Shown here: one piece after another, positions 13,355 to 14,262 of the stretch
Position numbering within the stretch: the stretch's first letter is position 1
Layout: each line of letters starts with the position of its first letter
Origin: Chitinophagaceae bacterium
GTDB taxonomy: Bacteria; Bacteroidota; Bacteroidia; Chitinophagales; Chitinophagaceae
Reading direction: 5' to 3'
DNA length: 14,262 nt
Assembly: GCA_014379785.1 (NCBI GenBank)
Contig: JACMLD010000434.1
Location: 1-14,262, forward strand
Notes under the pieces: generated by a model
Databases searched by the model: none
Seen by the model: the letters and a program-made list of their open reading frames with translations, nothing else
Told to the model about the DNA's origin: nothing
Made by a program: the position numbers and the translations under genes

Positions 13355-14262
13355 ATATCCCTACCTGTGTTTTAAACAAGTCTTCGAATTCTTCTCTTCT
13401 TCTGATGAGGCGGGCTTTGCCATCCTGAACCATTACTTCCGCCGGTCTGTACCGGCTATTATAATTGGATGACATTTCAAATCCGTATGCACCGGCATTG
13501 TGAAAAAGAAGATAATCCCCTTCACGCACTTCATTGAGCGGGCGGTCCTCGGCGAAAGTATCGGTCTCACAGATATTTCCTACCACGGTGTAGAGGTTGA
13601 TAGGACCTTCGGGATTAGAAATATTTTCTATCTCATGCCATGAGCCGTAAAACATCGGACGAATGAGATGATTGAGACCACTGTCCACTCCTGCGAAGCT
13701 GGTAGACACGGAATCTTTCATCACATTGACTTTGGTGAGCAGGAAACCTGCTTCGCTGACCAGGAACTTTCCGGGTTCAAACCATACCTGCAGCTTACGG
13801 TTGTATTTCTTTTCAAAAACCTCAAATTCTTCTTTGATTTTTTTTCCGAGTGCTTCGATGTCTGTGCCTTCCTCGCCGCGCACATAGGGCACTTTAAAGC
13901 CTCCGCCTAGGTCGAGGCATCTGAGGTCAGGAAAATGCTGTGCCACTTCAAACAACACTTCAATACCCTTGGCAAAAATCTCAACGTCTTTTATTTCGCT
14001 GCCCGTGTGAATGTGCAGTGCGTCGATTTTCAGATTTGTTTCCTCCAGAATTTCAAGTACGCGATGAATGTGTTCGAGCGGTATGCCAAACTTGCTTTTT
14101 TCATGTCCGGTAGAAATCTTGAGATTTCCACCACCCATGATATTCGGCCTCAGACGGATCCCTACCGAATAAGTGTTGCCGAAACGGCGGCCAAATTTTT
14201 CCAGATTGGAAAGGCTGTCGATATTGATATTCACTCCCAGCTCCTGTGCTTTCTCAATTTCA
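13353..14262 (-). CDS. lysA: diaminopimelate decarboxylase (N-terminus outside window)
   Basis: LysA is a PLP enzyme that decarboxylates meso-diaminopimelate to L-lysine, the last step of lysine synthesis. About 303 C-terminal residues are present; the frame is open to the window edge (EIEKAQELG precedes VNINIDS), so the true start and the PLP-binding lysine lie outside. Visible motifs are HIHTGSEI, the phosphate-binding DLGGGFKVPY, EPGKFLVSEAG, the catalytic cysteine block CETDTFAEDR and the closing NAGAYGFEMSSNYNSRYRPAEV. These order as in fold-type III decarboxylases. An internal GTG at 14232-14234 could be mistaken for a start but is a valine inside a conserved region. The stop codon sits in the terminator of the convergent gene. 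Identification is firm for the part seen. Confidence 0.95.
   Translation of the reverse strand, partial: EIEKAQELGVNINIDSLSNLEKFGRRFGNTYSVGIRLRPNIMGGGNLKISTGHEKSKFGIPLEHIHRVLEILEETNLKIDALHIHTGSEIKDVEIFAKGIEVLFEVAQHFPDLRCLDLGGGFKVPYVRGEEGTDIEALGKKIKEEFEVFEKKYNRKLQVWFEPGKFLVSEAGFLLTKVNVMKDSVSTSFAGVDSGLNHLIRPMFYGSWHEIENISNPEGPINLYTVVGNICETDTFAEDRPLNEVREGDYLLFHNAGAYGFEMSSNYNSRYRPAEVMVQDGKARLIRRREEFEDLFKTQVGI

Noticed and set aside
13353..14234. lysA taken as a complete gene starting at the GTG at 14234
   Set aside because: The frame stays open to the window edge with residues typical of LysA, and the N-terminal PLP-binding region would be missing; the GTG is an internal valine.

Overview
The window looks like core chromosome of a Bacteroidota species, most likely a Chitinophagales-type bacterium (inference). 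The evidence is Bacteroidota-style promoters (TTG, about 20 bp, then TAnnTTTG) upstream of gap and of a tRNA gene, start codons mostly without a strong Shine-Dalgarno sequence, and several families common in that phylum (DKNYY-repeat lipoprotein, DUF4136 lipoprotein, paired ferritin-like Tat proteins). Base composition looks even along the window. I see no insertion sequence, integrase, CRISPR array or phage gene.

Layout. 1-175: C-terminal end of an unrecognised gene. 197-937 (+): truA, tRNA pseudouridine synthase. 924-3148 (-): a gap-pgk glycolytic operon whose 3' end overlaps the 3' end of truA. 3296-3367 (+): tRNA-Glu(TTC) with promoter and terminator. 3416-6075 (-): a three-gene cluster transcribed as DKNYY-repeat lipoprotein, macro-domain ADP-ribose hydrolase, exported serine hydrolase of the beta-lactamase/PBP fold. 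6221-8326 (+): a tight cluster of TetR regulator, small HMA-like protein without the metal-binding CxxC, and MFS efflux transporter. The divergent gap between these two clusters holds an 18-bp near-perfect palindrome and a second 10-bp palindrome, which are good candidates for TetR operators. 8384-8962 (-): DUF4136 lipoprotein. 9070-10974 (-): DUF4442 hotdog protein followed by a beta-CASP metallo-beta-lactamase-fold RNase-like protein. 11059-12602 (-): two ferritin-like proteins, one a Tat lipoprotein. 12814-13308 (+): a 164-residue protein I do not recognise, with a promoter and a perfect 15-bp palindrome upstream. 13353-14262 (-): lysA, cut by the window end.

Most of the window is housekeeping (tRNA modification, glycolysis, tRNA-Glu, lysine/DAP metabolism). 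The accessory parts are an inducible-looking efflux module, an envelope/ADP-ribose cluster, and an extracytoplasmic ferritin-like pair. I did not find a clearly new defence or mobile system. The best leads are the TetR/HMA-like/MFS module with its operator array, the ADP-ribose hydrolase placed between two exported proteins, and the orphan 164-residue protein with its operator-like palindrome. No stretch longer than 300 bp lacks a gene; the longest gene-free gap is the 211-bp interval 12603-12813.
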